Notes: generated from the letters alone by a model not told the origin. A DNA stretch of 64,000 bases from Comamonadaceae bacterium (GCA_027486755.1 JAIXOM010000045.1:248001-312000); one strand, 5' to 3'. Shown: positions 24,817-33,815, counted from the stretch's first letter. A program made the numbers and translations.

Positions 24817-26283
24817 ATGAGTCAGACCAGCGAACACAATGTTGATGTGGTGGTGGTGGGCTGCGGCGTGGCTGGCCTGTCGGCGGCCGTGTCTGCCGCC
24901 GAGGCCGGTGCGCGGGTGGTGGTGCTCGAGCGCGCCCCCCGGGACGAGCGTGGCGGCCAGAGCCGTTACACCGAGGCCTACCTGCGCATGAAGAGCGAGA
25001 CCGAGGTCACCGATGACTTCGAGATGCAACTGGCCGACAACGGCTCAGGCGCCATCAGCCCGGCCCTGGTGGCCGAGTCCGGCCAGCCACCCGATAGCCG
25101 CGCGCGGCTGATCAATACCCTGAGCCTGACCGACCCGGACGTGATCGAAGCGCTGGCCACCAATGCCGGGCCTACGGTGGCCTGGATGAAGGGCATGGGT
25201 GTGCGCTTTGACTTTTTGCCCACCCAGTTTCTGACCCGCAGCCAGCCGCGCCTGTTGCCGGTGGGAGGCGGCCTGGCGCTGGTGGAGGCCCTGGCCGCCA
25301 AGGCCGAGGCCTTGGGCGTGCGCTTTCATTACGAGACAGCGGCCCAAACCCTGCTGCGCCAAGACGACGGCAGCGTCTGTGGCGTGGTCGTCAAAACCGG
25401 CGGACAGGCGCCGCGCAAGCTCATGGGCCAGGTGGTACTGGCCTGCGGCGGTTTTGAAGGCAATGCGGAAATGCAGACCCGCTACATCGGCCCGCGCTCG
25501 GTCCATCTGCGCCCGATCTGCCGAGGCGGCTACTACAACCGGGGCGACGGCATACGCATGGGGCTAGAAGTAGGTGCAGCCACCTGCGGCGAATTCGGCA
25601 GCTTCCATGCAGAGCCTGTCGATCCGCGCTCGGGCATTTCCGAGCCTGCCCTGTTCATCTTCCCCTACGGCGTGCTGATCAACAAAGCCGGCCAACGTTT
25701 CGTCAATGAGGCGCCTGGCACGGTCGACGCCTACTATGAGCGGGTGACCCGCCGCATCTATGAGCAAGACGGCGGCATGGCCTATGTGGTGCTGGATGCC
25801 CGGCACATGGAAATTCCCAACTACCGGCTGGGCATACGCAGCGACCAGCCGCCGATTGCCGCCGGCAGCATCAAGGAATTGGCCGGCAAACTCGACGTGC
25901 CGGTGGCGCAGTTTGCAGCAACCATAGAGGCCTACAACAAGGCCTGCGTGCCCGGAACATGGAAGCCGCTGGAGCTTGACGGCCTGCACACCGAAGGTTT
26001 GACGCCGCCCAAGTCCAACTGGGCCCTGCCGATTGCCCAAGCGCCCTTCCACGCCTACCCCATCATGTCGGCCAATGTGTTTACCTTCGGCGGCCTCAAG
26101 ACCGACCGCCTCGGCCGCGTGCTCGACACCCTGGGCGATGCGGTGCCAGGCCTGTACGCGGCCGGTGAGATGACCGGCATGTACTACGGCAATTACACCG
26201 GCTCGACCTCGGTGCTGCGCGGCATGGTCTTCGGGCGCATTGCGGGCGCCCACGCCGCAGGTCGCCCTCTTCCCGGCCTTTAA
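24817..26283 (+). CDS. FAD-dependent tricarballylate dehydrogenase-like oxidoreductase
   Basis: The ATG at 24817 follows AGGAG by 6 bases and gives 488 residues. The N-terminal dinucleotide fold is VVVVGCGVAGLSAAVSAAEA, followed by GGQSRYTEAYLRM, which is typical of TcuA-like enzymes of the fumarate-reductase/succinate-dehydrogenase flavoprotein family. The C-terminal FAD segment reads MTGMYYGNYTGSTSVLRGM. TcuA oxidises tricarballylate to cis-aconitate. Without tcuB or tcuC next to it, another di- or tricarboxylate substrate is possible. It is followed by an IclR regulator gene on the same strand, and is divergent from the alpha/beta hydrolase gene. Confidence 0.85.
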   Translation: MSQTSEHNVDVVVVGCGVAGLSAAVSAAEAGARVVVLERAPRDERGGQSRYTEAYLRMKSETEVTDDFEMQLADNGSGAISPALVAESGQPPDSRARLINTLSLTDPDVIEALATNAGPTVAWMKGMGVRFDFLPTQFLTRSQPRLLPVGGGLALVEALAAKAEALGVRFHYETAAQTLLRQDDGSVCGVVVKTGGQAPRKLMGQVVLACGGFEGNAEMQTRYIGPRSVHLRPICRGGYYNRGDGIRMGLEVGAATCGEFGSFHAEPVDPRSGISEPALFIFPYGVLINKAGQRFVNEAPGTVDAYYERVTRRIYEQDGGMAYVVLDARHMEIPNYRLGIRSDQPPIAAGSIKELAGKLDVPVAQFAATIEAYNKACVPGTWKPLELDGLHTEGLTPPKSNWALPIAQAPFHAYPIMSANVFTFGGLKTDRLGRVLDTLGDAVPGLYAAGEMTGMYYGNYTGSTSVLRGMVFGRIAGAHAAGRPLPGL

Positions 26284-26336
26284 GGCCAAGCATGGCCAAG
26301 ACTGACAACAGCGCCGTTTGATGCGCGATCTGCAAT

Positions 26337-27179
26337 ATGACAGGGTCGATTCCCAAGCTAGGGTCGGCGCCAACGGGCATGAAAAAACAAGCCCCCGCGC
26401 CTGAAGCAGATCCCAAGCCGCGCGCCCCCCTGCGGACGGTACAGGTGCTCTATGAGCTGGCGCAAGCCGGCCAGGGGCTGCGCCTGGCCCAATTGGCAGC
26501 GCGGCTGGACATGCCCAAGACCAGCTTGTTTCGGCTGCTGCGCGCTCTGGAGCAAGACGGCTATGTGAGCTCGGCAGCTGGCGTGCATGAGGTCGGCCCA
26601 CAGGCGATCAGGCTGGGGCTGGCGCTGTCGCGCGGCCGGATCTTTCCCGGCGGTGCCCGTCCGACCATGCAGTGGCTGGCTGAGCAGAGCAGCGAAACCG
26701 TGATCCTGGGTACTTTTGACGACAGCCGCAGCCAGATCGTCTATGTCGATGTGATCGAGCCCAGCAACCCCTTGCGCTTTAGCATCAAGCCGGGCCTCAC
26801 CAAGCCTTTGTACAGCTCGGCCATAGGCCAGTGCTTGCTGGCCTGGCTGCCGACCGACCAACGCGCCAGCTATCTGGCCTCGGTGCAATTGGAACCGCTG
26901 GCTTCAGGGACAGTGCGCAGTGTGGCAGCCCTCAAGCGGCGACTCAAGGAGATTCGCGCCAGCGCGCTGGCCCTCAGCGAGGACGGCATGTTTGACGGCG
27001 TGTATTCCATCGCTGTGCCACTCTTCGATGCGGCCGGCCGGGTACCCGCTGGGCTTTCGATTTCAGCGCCGAGCAAGCGCGGATCGGCGCAACAAGACCG
27101 CTTTGCTGCTTTGCTCCAAAAAGCCGGCGCCGAGCTCTCGCAGTTACTGGGTTATGGCGGCCACTACCCACCCGCGTGA
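26337..27179 (+). CDS. IclR-family transcriptional regulator
   Basis: A 280-residue regulator with an N-terminal winged helix-turn-helix (about 40-95; LRLAQLAARLDMPKTSLFRL) and a C-terminal IclR effector domain (about 110-270; GLTKPLYSSAIGQCLLAWL, then FDGVYSIAVPLFD). The start is uncertain: the ATGs at 26337 and 26379 both lack a clear ribosome site. It lies 53 bases behind the flavoprotein gene and probably binds the GGAA/TTCC repeat upstream of that gene. A similar repeat upstream of the operon at 33652 could make it the regulator of both. Confidence 0.9.
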   Translation: MTGSIPKLGSAPTGMKKQAPAPEADPKPRAPLRTVQVLYELAQAGQGLRLAQLAARLDMPKTSLFRLLRALEQDGYVSSAAGVHEVGPQAIRLGLALSRGRIFPGGARPTMQWLAEQSSETVILGTFDDSRSQIVYVDVIEPSNPLRFSIKPGLTKPLYSSAIGQCLLAWLPTDQRASYLASVQLEPLASGTVRSVAALKRRLKEIRASALALSEDGMFDGVYSIAVPLFDAAGRVPAGLSISAPSKRGSAQQDRFAALLQKAGAELSQLLGYGGHYPPA

Positions 27180-27268
27180 TACCCGGCCTGCGTATACCCT
27201 GCCCTTTGCAGACTGATCGGCCCTGACTGGCTCTGGCTGACCCTGACCGGTTGTAAATGTGGTCCGCT

Positions 27269-28102
27269 TCAGCGAGCCATCAGCGCAACCAGCTCGGGGT
27301 CATGGCGTGCATAGGCGCCGCTGCGGCTGGTGCCTATGCCGGCATCGCGCCGCAGGCGGATCATCATCACCGCATAGCGCCAGGCAATGGCCAGGACATC
27401 GACCACTGGCGCGCCATTGATGTGGGTCAGCTTGTTGGCCACCATCAGGGTGGCCAGCACCGCTTCGGCAGGCACGATCACATCGGCACCCTGCTGGCTG
27501 ATGGCATGCTGCGCCGCCCGACTGAAGGCCTCAAGCACAGCCTGGGGATTGGAGGCAGAAGCGGCCAGCAGTTCGGCCTCGTGCATGGGCGGGTCGATAG
27601 GCACGCAGGGTAAAACCCGTGACTCCAGTCCATGCTTTTCAACGGCGTTTTGCACGATGAAGGAAATCTCCGGCGCATTGGCGATCGGTGCAATGCGCTT
27701 GCCCAGTGAGCATGACACCAGCATCGAGGACTCCAAAATGCCAATGACCGGGATGTCGACCGCCGAGCGAATCTCGCGCAGCAGCGGCTCGCTGAAGGAT
27801 CCGATGACAAAAGCGTCAAAGCCATCCCGCTCGGCCCGGATCGCGTTGTCGACGATCTGGTCAACCGCCCGGTGATACACAAAGGCATTGCCCAGGGCCG
27901 AGGTCGGCGTACGCCCGTGGTAGGTGCCTGCCCGCAAGCCTTCGACCTGTACTGAGGCTTCGTTGCCGAGCAAGGCCTGGGCATGGGCCTGCAAGAAGTC
28001 CCGGTAGGCGCCGAGCCCGGCCAGCTCGGTCATGGACTGGTGCCATAGCCGAAAAGGGACGGACTGTGCCGAGGCTGTGGAAGCGGTGGGTATAGCTGTC
28101 AT
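27269..28102 (-). CDS. Asp/Glu racemase-family protein lacking both catalytic cysteines
   Basis: The 277-residue protein resembles the one at 20227-21042: opening FRLWHQSMTELAG, then FVIGSFSEPLLREIRSAVDI, and VIVPAEAVLATLM. Both positions that carry catalytic Cys in Asp/Glu/hydantoin racemases are other residues here (Ser/Phe region and Ala/Glu region). Racemase activity is therefore unlikely. It is the last gene of the leftward operon that begins at 33652. The ATG at 28102 is taken; a TTG directly before it is possible. Its repeated association with Bug proteins in this window suggests a role on carboxylates. Confidence 0.7.
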   Translation of the reverse strand: MTAIPTASTASAQSVPFRLWHQSMTELAGLGAYRDFLQAHAQALLGNEASVQVEGLRAGTYHGRTPTSALGNAFVYHRAVDQIVDNAIRAERDGFDAFVIGSFSEPLLREIRSAVDIPVIGILESSMLVSCSLGKRIAPIANAPEISFIVQNAVEKHGLESRVLPCVPIDPPMHEAELLAASASNPQAVLEAFSRAAQHAISQQGADVIVPAEAVLATLMVANKLTHINGAPVVDVLAIAWRYAVMMIRLRRDAGIGTSRSGAYARHDPELVALMAR

Positions 28103-28156
28103 CAAGGTGTTCTCCGGGGTCTGGTCTTCAAGCCGCTCGGGGTACCCTGCCTGCCC

Positions 28157-29152
28157 TTAGCGGCTGGCATCCCCCATGCGGAACTCATGGCTGAGCGCAT
28201 CGAGCTGGCGGAGCAATTCAGAGCTCAAGGTCAGCGCGGGCGCTGCGAGCGCATCGCCCAATTGTTCTAGCCGAGAGGCACCCAGAATGGCGCTGGTCAC
28301 CGCCGGCTGGGCCAAAACCCAGGCGATGGCCAGTTGCACCGGGGCGATGTTGACATCACGCGCGATCTGCAGAAAGCCCTCGACCGCGATGAACTCGCGC
28401 TCATGCCAGTAGCGTTCCTTGTACAAGGTTTGCGCACCCCCGCCTTCGCCAAACCGGGTGTCGGCTTGCGCCGGCTCGGCAAAGCGATGCTTGCCGCTGA
28501 GCAGGCCACCGGCCAGGGGGTTGTAGCAAATCATGCCCAGCCCCTCCTCCTGGCACAGGGGGACCAGGTCGCGCTCGATCTGACGAAACAGCAGGTTGTA
28601 ACGCGGCTGAACCAGCACCGGGCTGACCCAGCGCTGGGTTTGACAGCGGCCTATGGCCCGCGCCAGTCGCCAAGCCTGGAAGTTGGATACACCCGCATAG
28701 CGGGCCCGGCCGCTGCGAACAATGGTGTCAAGCGCCTCCAGGCTTTCGTCCAGGGGCGTCTTGCGGTCGTCGTAATGCAGCTGGTAGACATCGACATAGT
28801 CGGTGCCCAAGCGCTTGAGCGAGGCGTCTACCGCATCGAGCAGGTGCTTGCGTGAATTGCCCGACTCCCAGGACAAGGGCCCCATGACCGCGCCGCCCTT
28901 GGTGGCCAGGATGAACTGGTGACGCCGGCCTTGCAGCCAGCGGCCCACAATGCGCTCGGACTGGCCCTTATCGGCCGGGGCTGAGCCTATCGGATAGGCG
29001 TTGGCGGTATCGATGAAGTTCACGCCCTGTGCGGCGCAAGCATCGAGCATGGCGAAGCTGGCCTGCTCGTCGGCCTGCGCGCCGAAGGTGGCGGTGCCCA
29101 TGCACAGCCGCGAGACCTCGATACCGGTCGAGCCGAGGCGGGCGTACTGCAT
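28157..29152 (-). CDS. Aldo/keto reductase
   Basis: A 331-residue (beta/alpha)8 NADPH-dependent reductase. The catalytic tetrad is visible: Asp and Tyr in FIDTANAYP, Lys in ATKGGA and His in YQLHYDD. The NADPH-binding C-terminus includes SAILGASRLEQLGDAL. It resembles the YajO/Tas-like oxidoreductases of about 330-350 residues. It follows the Bug gene by 24 bases and precedes the racemase-like gene by 54 bases in the same leftward operon. It probably interconverts an aldehyde or ketone with an alcohol in the operon's pathway. Confidence 0.9.
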   Translation of the reverse strand: MQYARLGSTGIEVSRLCMGTATFGAQADEQASFAMLDACAAQGVNFIDTANAYPIGSAPADKGQSERIVGRWLQGRRHQFILATKGGAVMGPLSWESGNSRKHLLDAVDASLKRLGTDYVDVYQLHYDDRKTPLDESLEALDTIVRSGRARYAGVSNFQAWRLARAIGRCQTQRWVSPVLVQPRYNLLFRQIERDLVPLCQEEGLGMICYNPLAGGLLSGKHRFAEPAQADTRFGEGGGAQTLYKERYWHEREFIAVEGFLQIARDVNIAPVQLAIAWVLAQPAVTSAILGASRLEQLGDALAAPALTLSSELLRQLDALSHEFRMGDASR

Positions 29153-29176
29153 GCAATAGCTCTTGGGGTTCGAGGA

Positions 29177-30160
29177 TTAATCGAGCTTGGCGCCAGAAAT
29201 CTCGACCGCTTCCTTCCACTTGACACGCTCGGCGGCGGCGAAGGCCGCGGTCTGGGCCGGGGTGGTGGCTACCAGCTTGGCACCTGTGTCCATGAAGCGT
29301 TTTTGCAGAGCCGGGTCGGCGGCGATGGCCTGCATGGCCTCCGACAACTTGTTGACGATGGCCTCGGGCGTGCCCTTGGCAAACACCAGCGCGCCCCAGG
29401 AGGTCAGCACCATGTCTTTGACGCCGGCCTCGGCGGTGGTGGGCACATCGGGCAAAGTGGGCCAGCGGTAGCTTGAAGTGACCGCCAGCGCACGCACCTT
29501 GCCGGCGCGGATCAGGGAGAAGGAGCTGGCGATATTGTCAATGGAAAAGTCGATATTGCCGCCCATCAATGCCGCCAGTGACTGCGCCCCCCCGGGAAAA
29601 GGCACGGCGGTGGCGGGTATGCCCGTGCGAGCTTTGAACAGGGCTGCGGCCAGGTACGGTGAGGTGCCGATGCCGGCGGTGCCGATGTTGGCCCCGCCCG
29701 GCTTGGCCCGGGACCAGGCGATGAGCTCTTGCATGTTCTTGGCCGGGTGATCGGGCGCCACCATGAAGGTGTTGCAGTTTTCCCAATGCAGGCTGGCCGG
29801 CATGAAATCAGTCTCCGGGTTGTGCGGCAGCTTTTTGTAAAGGTACTGGTTGATCGACAGCGTTCCGATGGTGGCCGAGGCAATGGTGTAGCCGTCGGGC
29901 TTGGCAGTTCGCACCGCCTCCATGCCTATGATGCCGCCGGCGCCGGTCCGGTTTTCTACTACAAAGCTTTGACCCAGCCTGGCCTGCAGGCGGTCGGCCA
30001 CCATGCGGGTGAGGATGTCGGCCGCATTGCCCGCGGTAAACGGGACGATGATCTTGACCGGCATCTCGGGCCAGTTGCTGGCCTGTGCGTGGACTGTCGG
30101 TGCAGCACCGACCATACCGGTGCTCAGGGTGGCCAGAACAAATTCGCGACGTGTACTCAT
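29177..30160 (-). CDS. Bug/TctC-family periplasmic solute-binding protein
   Basis: A 327-residue Bug protein starting MSTRREFVLATLSTGMVGAA with a Tat-like RR motif and cleavage after VHAQA. Family motifs: WPEMPVKIIVPFTAGNAAD, VVENRTGAGGIIGMEAV and PDGYTIASATIG. AGGAG is 8 bases before the ATG. It lies within the operon with acyl-CoA dehydrogenase and CoA-transferase genes, so its ligand is probably the carboxylic acid those enzymes activate and oxidise. No permease gene is present. Confidence 0.9.
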   Translation of the reverse strand: MSTRREFVLATLSTGMVGAAPTVHAQASNWPEMPVKIIVPFTAGNAADILTRMVADRLQARLGQSFVVENRTGAGGIIGMEAVRTAKPDGYTIASATIGTLSINQYLYKKLPHNPETDFMPASLHWENCNTFMVAPDHPAKNMQELIAWSRAKPGGANIGTAGIGTSPYLAAALFKARTGIPATAVPFPGGAQSLAALMGGNIDFSIDNIASSFSLIRAGKVRALAVTSSYRWPTLPDVPTTAEAGVKDMVLTSWGALVFAKGTPEAIVNKLSEAMQAIAADPALQKRFMDTGAKLVATTPAQTAAFAAAERVKWKEAVEISGAKLD

Positions 30161-30197
30161 GTTTGTCTCCTCGTGGTTTTGGAATGGATAAGGTGCA

Positions 30198-31358
30198 TCA
30201 AAGGGGCCGCTTGACGCGCGGCAAAATGGAATTGGCGATGATCTGGCGCATCACCTCGGCTGTACCGCCGCCCAGACGGGTCATGCGGGCGTCGACAAAG
30301 GCACGGGCAATCGGGTACTCCAGCATATAGCCCCAGCCGCCGAAAAACTGCAGGCATTCGTCCATCACCTTGCCCTGCAATTCGGTGGTCAGCAGCTTGG
30401 CGCAAGCGGCATCGACCGCATCGAACTGGCCCTGCAGATGCATCTCAATGCAGCGGTCCACATAGATGCGTTGAGCCTGTACCTCGGCGCTCAGGCCAGC
30501 GAGCTTGAAGCGGGTGTTTTGGAAGTCGGCCAAGGTTTGGCCAAACATCTTGCGGTCCTTGACGTAATCAATGGTCCACTCCAGCGCGGCCTCGCAACTG
30601 GCCACGGCGCGGATGGCCTGGATCAGGCGTTCCTGGGCCAGCTGCGTCATCAGCATGGCAAAGCCGCCACCTTCATCGCCCAGGCGGTTGGCCACCGGCA
30701 CCCGCATATCGCTGAAGAAAAGCTCAGCCGTATCTTGTGCCTTGCAGCCCATCTTCTCGAGCTTCTTACCCTTGGTAAAACCAGGCGTGTTGGTCTCGAC
30801 CAGCAGCAGGCTGACGCCCTTGCCGCGCGCATGCGGATCGGTCTTGCAGGCCAGCATCAACAGGTCGGCGGTATGGCCGGTGGTGATGAAGACCTTCTGG
30901 CCGTTGACCACATAGTCCTCCCCATCACGCAAGGCCTGGGTGCGCATGGACTGCAGATCACTACCGCCGGAAGGCTCGGACAGGCCCAAGGCAGTGACCA
31001 CTTCACCGCTGGCCATCTTGGGCAGCCACTTTTTCTTCTGCTCTTCGGTGCCAAAGTCGACGATGTAAGGCGCGACCATGTCCGAGTGGGTGGCAAAGGT
31101 CGGCCCGGTGGCGCCGGCCCGGGCAAACTCTTCAATCAGGATGGTGCTGTGCAAAAAGCTGCCGCCCACACCGCCATAGGCTTCGGGCACATTGCAGCAC
31201 AGCATGCCCAGCTCGCCAGCCTTGCGCCAGAGCTCGCGCGGAATCTGGCCATCCTTCTCCCATTGGCCATGAAAGGGCGTGACCTGCTCCTGGACAAAGC
31301 GACGCACCGCGTCGCGAAACAACTCATGCTCAGCGTTAAAAAGGGTTCTTGGAATCAT
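30198..31358 (-). CDS. Acyl-CoA dehydrogenase
   Basis: A 386-residue FAD-dependent acyl-CoA dehydrogenase. Signatures: LGLSEPSGGSDLQSMRT (substrate/FAD loop) and QFFGGWGYMLEYPIAR. The C-terminal segment RLGGGTAEVMRQII lacks the Glu of the YEG motif used as base by medium-chain enzymes. A Glu in VASCEAALEWTIDY aligns with the base of long-chain and isovaleryl-CoA types, so it should still be active. It oxidises an acyl-CoA to the 2-enoyl-CoA, passing electrons to ETF. It lies between the CoA-transferase and Bug genes. Confidence 0.92.
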   Translation of the reverse strand: MIPRTLFNAEHELFRDAVRRFVQEQVTPFHGQWEKDGQIPRELWRKAGELGMLCCNVPEAYGGVGGSFLHSTILIEEFARAGATGPTFATHSDMVAPYIVDFGTEEQKKKWLPKMASGEVVTALGLSEPSGGSDLQSMRTQALRDGEDYVVNGQKVFITTGHTADLLMLACKTDPHARGKGVSLLLVETNTPGFTKGKKLEKMGCKAQDTAELFFSDMRVPVANRLGDEGGGFAMLMTQLAQERLIQAIRAVASCEAALEWTIDYVKDRKMFGQTLADFQNTRFKLAGLSAEVQAQRIYVDRCIEMHLQGQFDAVDAACAKLLTTELQGKVMDECLQFFGGWGYMLEYPIARAFVDARMTRLGGGTAEVMRQIIANSILPRVKRPL

Positions 31359-31377
31359 CGGGGTGTCTGATCAATCT

Positions 31378-32586
31378 TCAGTTCAGTTGGGGATGGCAGG
31401 GGCCGCCTGGCTCCAGCCAGGGATCGATGCGGTCTGCCTCGAAGCCGCATTCCAGCAGGATGTCGCGGGTGTGCTCGCCCAACTGTGGCTGCAGGCGGGC
31501 AATATCGGTGCGAGCGCCGCTCATCTGTATCGGCACCTTGGCATAGCGCAGAGCCCCTTCGGAGGGGTGCTGACGGATCTGCCAGAAGTCCACGCTGTTC
31601 AGGTGCGGGTCGTGCAAAAGATCATCGAGGCTATTGACCACCGAAAACGGAATGTCTTCGGGTGTCAGCAAGGCCAGCCACTCTTCATTGGTCTTGCGTG
31701 CGACTTGTCGCTCCACCTCGTCCCAGACCAGCCGGAAATTTTTTTGCCGCGCGGTGAAGGTGGCGAAGCGCTCGTCTTGCATCACCTCGGGGCAACCGGC
31801 CAGGGCAAAAAACCGGTGCCAGTCGCTGTCGTTATAGGGCAGGAGCACCAAGTAGCCGTCCAGCGTTTTGTAGGGCCGGCGCGAGGCGCTGCTCACCGGC
31901 TCATAGCCCATGGGCGCAATCGGCGGCTCGAAGGTCGTGCCCCACTGGTGCTCGCTCATATTGAAGGCCGCCATGGTTTCAAACATGGCCACATCGACCT
32001 CTTGCCCCAGGCCGGTCTGCGATCGCTGAATGAGCGCCATTGCCACCGCATACGCGGCATGCAAAGCGCTGATTTTGTCGGCCACGATGGTCGGGATGAA
32101 GCGTGGCTGGCCGGCGATCACGGTTTGCAGGTGCGCCAAGCCAGAGGCCGCCTGGATGATGTCGTCGTAAGCTGCGCGGCCGGCGTACAAACCGTCGTCC
32201 CCGTAGCCCGCCACATGGCAATAGATCAGCCGCGGATGCTGGGCCGCCAAGGCCTCATAGCCCAGACCCAGACGCTCAGCGGCCGAGCTGCGCATGGAGT
32301 GCAGCAGCACATCCGTCTGGCCCAATAGCGCGTGCAGGATCTCGCGCCCCTCGGCCGTCTTAAGGTCGGCCACAATGCTGCGCTTGTTGCGGTTGTTGCT
32401 CAGAAAGAAGGAGCCCATCTTGGGGCTGCGCTTGGGGCCCATCACCCGGGTACGGTCGCCTTCAGGCGGCTCGAGCTTGATCACCTCAGCGCCCATATCG
32501 CCCAGGTACTGGCATGCCAGCGGCCCGAAGACGATGGAGGCAATTTCGAGGACGCGCACGCCCTGCAGCGGCCGGGTGATGGTCAT
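31378..32586 (-). CDS. CaiB/BaiF (class III) CoA-transferase
   Basis: The ATG at 32586 gives 402 residues; a longer open frame reaches 32841 but overlaps the amidohydrolase gene. N-terminus LQGVRVLEIASIVFGPLACQ and GAEVIKLEPPEGDRTR are typical. The probable catalytic Asp is in TIVADKISALHAAY. Four bases separate it from the amidohydrolase stop and 19 from the acyl-CoA dehydrogenase start. It likely forms the CoA thioester that the dehydrogenase oxidises. Confidence 0.9.
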   Translation of the reverse strand: MTITRPLQGVRVLEIASIVFGPLACQYLGDMGAEVIKLEPPEGDRTRVMGPKRSPKMGSFFLSNNRNKRSIVADLKTAEGREILHALLGQTDVLLHSMRSSAAERLGLGYEALAAQHPRLIYCHVAGYGDDGLYAGRAAYDDIIQAASGLAHLQTVIAGQPRFIPTIVADKISALHAAYAVAMALIQRSQTGLGQEVDVAMFETMAAFNMSEHQWGTTFEPPIAPMGYEPVSSASRRPYKTLDGYLVLLPYNDSDWHRFFALAGCPEVMQDERFATFTARQKNFRLVWDEVERQVARKTNEEWLALLTPEDIPFSVVNSLDDLLHDPHLNSVDFWQIRQHPSEGALRYAKVPIQMSGARTDIARLQPQLGEHTRDILLECGFEADRIDPWLEPGGPCHPQLN

Positions 32587-32590
32587 GGTG

Positions 32591-33652
32591 TCACAGACGG
32601 TAAACCCGCTGCGCTGTGCCGCTGTACATGGCCAGCTTTTCCGAATTCGAAGCACCTGCGGTGATGCGCTTGAATGCGTTCCACAAGGTGACCCAGCTGG
32701 CGCCCTGCTTTTCGACCGGGAAGTTGCTCTCGAACACGCAGCGCTCGGCACCGAAGAGCTCAATACAGGTTTCGATATAGGGCCGCCACAGGGCAGCGAT
32801 CTCGGCCGACGAGGGCGGTGCAGGCAGCTTGCCGTAGTCAATAGCGGCCAGCCGGATCATCATGCCGCCGAGCTTGGCCACCACATTGGGGTAGGCGGCC
32901 AATTGCGTGACCTGTTTTTTCCAATGGGCAAACACTTCATCACGCTTGCCGGTATAGGGGCCATAGCCCAGCGGGCCGCCGCAGTGGCCCATGATGATGG
33001 TGGTATCGGGGCAGGCCTGGGCCAGATCGATCAGATCGCCCAGCTGGTGAAAGAACACCCAGGCGTCCAGACTCAGGCCCAGAGCGGTGAGTTCGGCCAC
33101 CCCCTGACGCAATTGCGGTCGCAAGTAGACGCCAGGCACCGGGCTGGTGTTGCCGATGATGGGGTCTGGGTCGTAGCCGGCAGTAGCCCGCACCCCCCGA
33201 AAGCGCCCCTGCCCCGCCTCCATGTGGGCCTCCAGCACGGCCCGCACCGGCGCACCCAGGCTCAGGTCGGCCGAGCCGACGATGCCCGCGCAAATGCGCG
33301 CCTTGCCTGGTCGGCTCGCGTCGCTAGCGGCACCAATGGCTGCGGCAAATTCAGTCTCGCCCACCGGCTTGAAGGCCGCGGGGCCGCTGTCGCGGTAGGC
33401 GTTGTGGCACTCCACGTAGACCGTGGCCAGGGTGTGGTGGCTGCTGTCCACGTCCTGCGCGAATTGCTCGAGCAAGTAGGTGTGGTCTTCCTTGCCATCG
33501 CCCTGCGGCAGGGCTGCAGGCAGGGCGGCCCAAAGGTGATGGTGGGTATCCACGATGGGCAGATCCGGCTCGATCACCTCCTCCGGCGCAAGCTTGCTCA
33601 GCCAGACCTTGTTCAGGGGCAGGACGCGGCCGAAGGCGGTAGGTGCGGTCAT
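32591..33652 (-). CDS. Amidohydrolase family protein (PDC lactonase-like)
   Basis: A 353-residue TIM-barrel amidohydrolase of the 2-pyrone-4,6-dicarboxylate lactonase branch. The metal motif is VDTHHHLW near residue 35. Further candidate ligands lie in VYVECHNAY, FHQLGD, IIMGHCGGP and the Asp/Glu region CVFESNFPVEK near 310. It is the first gene of the leftward six-gene operon. An inverted repeat covers the region just upstream of the ATG. It may hydrolyse a lactone or decarboxylate an aromatic or dicarboxylic acid before CoA activation. Confidence 0.85.
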   Translation of the reverse strand: MTAPTAFGRVLPLNKVWLSKLAPEEVIEPDLPIVDTHHHLWAALPAALPQGDGKEDHTYLLEQFAQDVDSSHHTLATVYVECHNAYRDSGPAAFKPVGETEFAAAIGAASDASRPGKARICAGIVGSADLSLGAPVRAVLEAHMEAGQGRFRGVRATAGYDPDPIIGNTSPVPGVYLRPQLRQGVAELTALGLSLDAWVFFHQLGDLIDLAQACPDTTIIMGHCGGPLGYGPYTGKRDEVFAHWKKQVTQLAAYPNVVAKLGGMMIRLAAIDYGKLPAPPSSAEIAALWRPYIETCIELFGAERCVFESNFPVEKQGASWVTLWNAFKRITAGASNSEKLAMYSGTAQRVYRL

Positions 33653-33659
33653 ACAAGAA

Positions 33660-33675
33660 TTTCCATTTTTGGAAA
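33660..33675. promoter_or_regulatory. Inverted repeat operator upstream of the amidohydrolase operon
   Basis: TTTCCA-TTTT-TGGAAA is a perfect 6-bp inverted repeat centred 16 bases before the start at 33652, overlapping its ribosome-binding area. TGGAAA/TTTCCA half-sites recall IclR-family operators and the repeat at 24762. A -10-like TAAAAT lies upstream on the - strand (33704-33709). Confidence 0.45.
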
Positions 33676-33815
33676 AATGTTTCGAAAATCGACGCAGGCT
33701 GGGATTTTAGTCTGCTCCGTCTGAGCCGATAAGCAGGCAGAGCAAGTTTGTAAACCGCAGGGGTGTCCCGCCACCGGGATGCTTTGCCGCAGGGATCCAG
33801 CATGCACCTCCCCCC

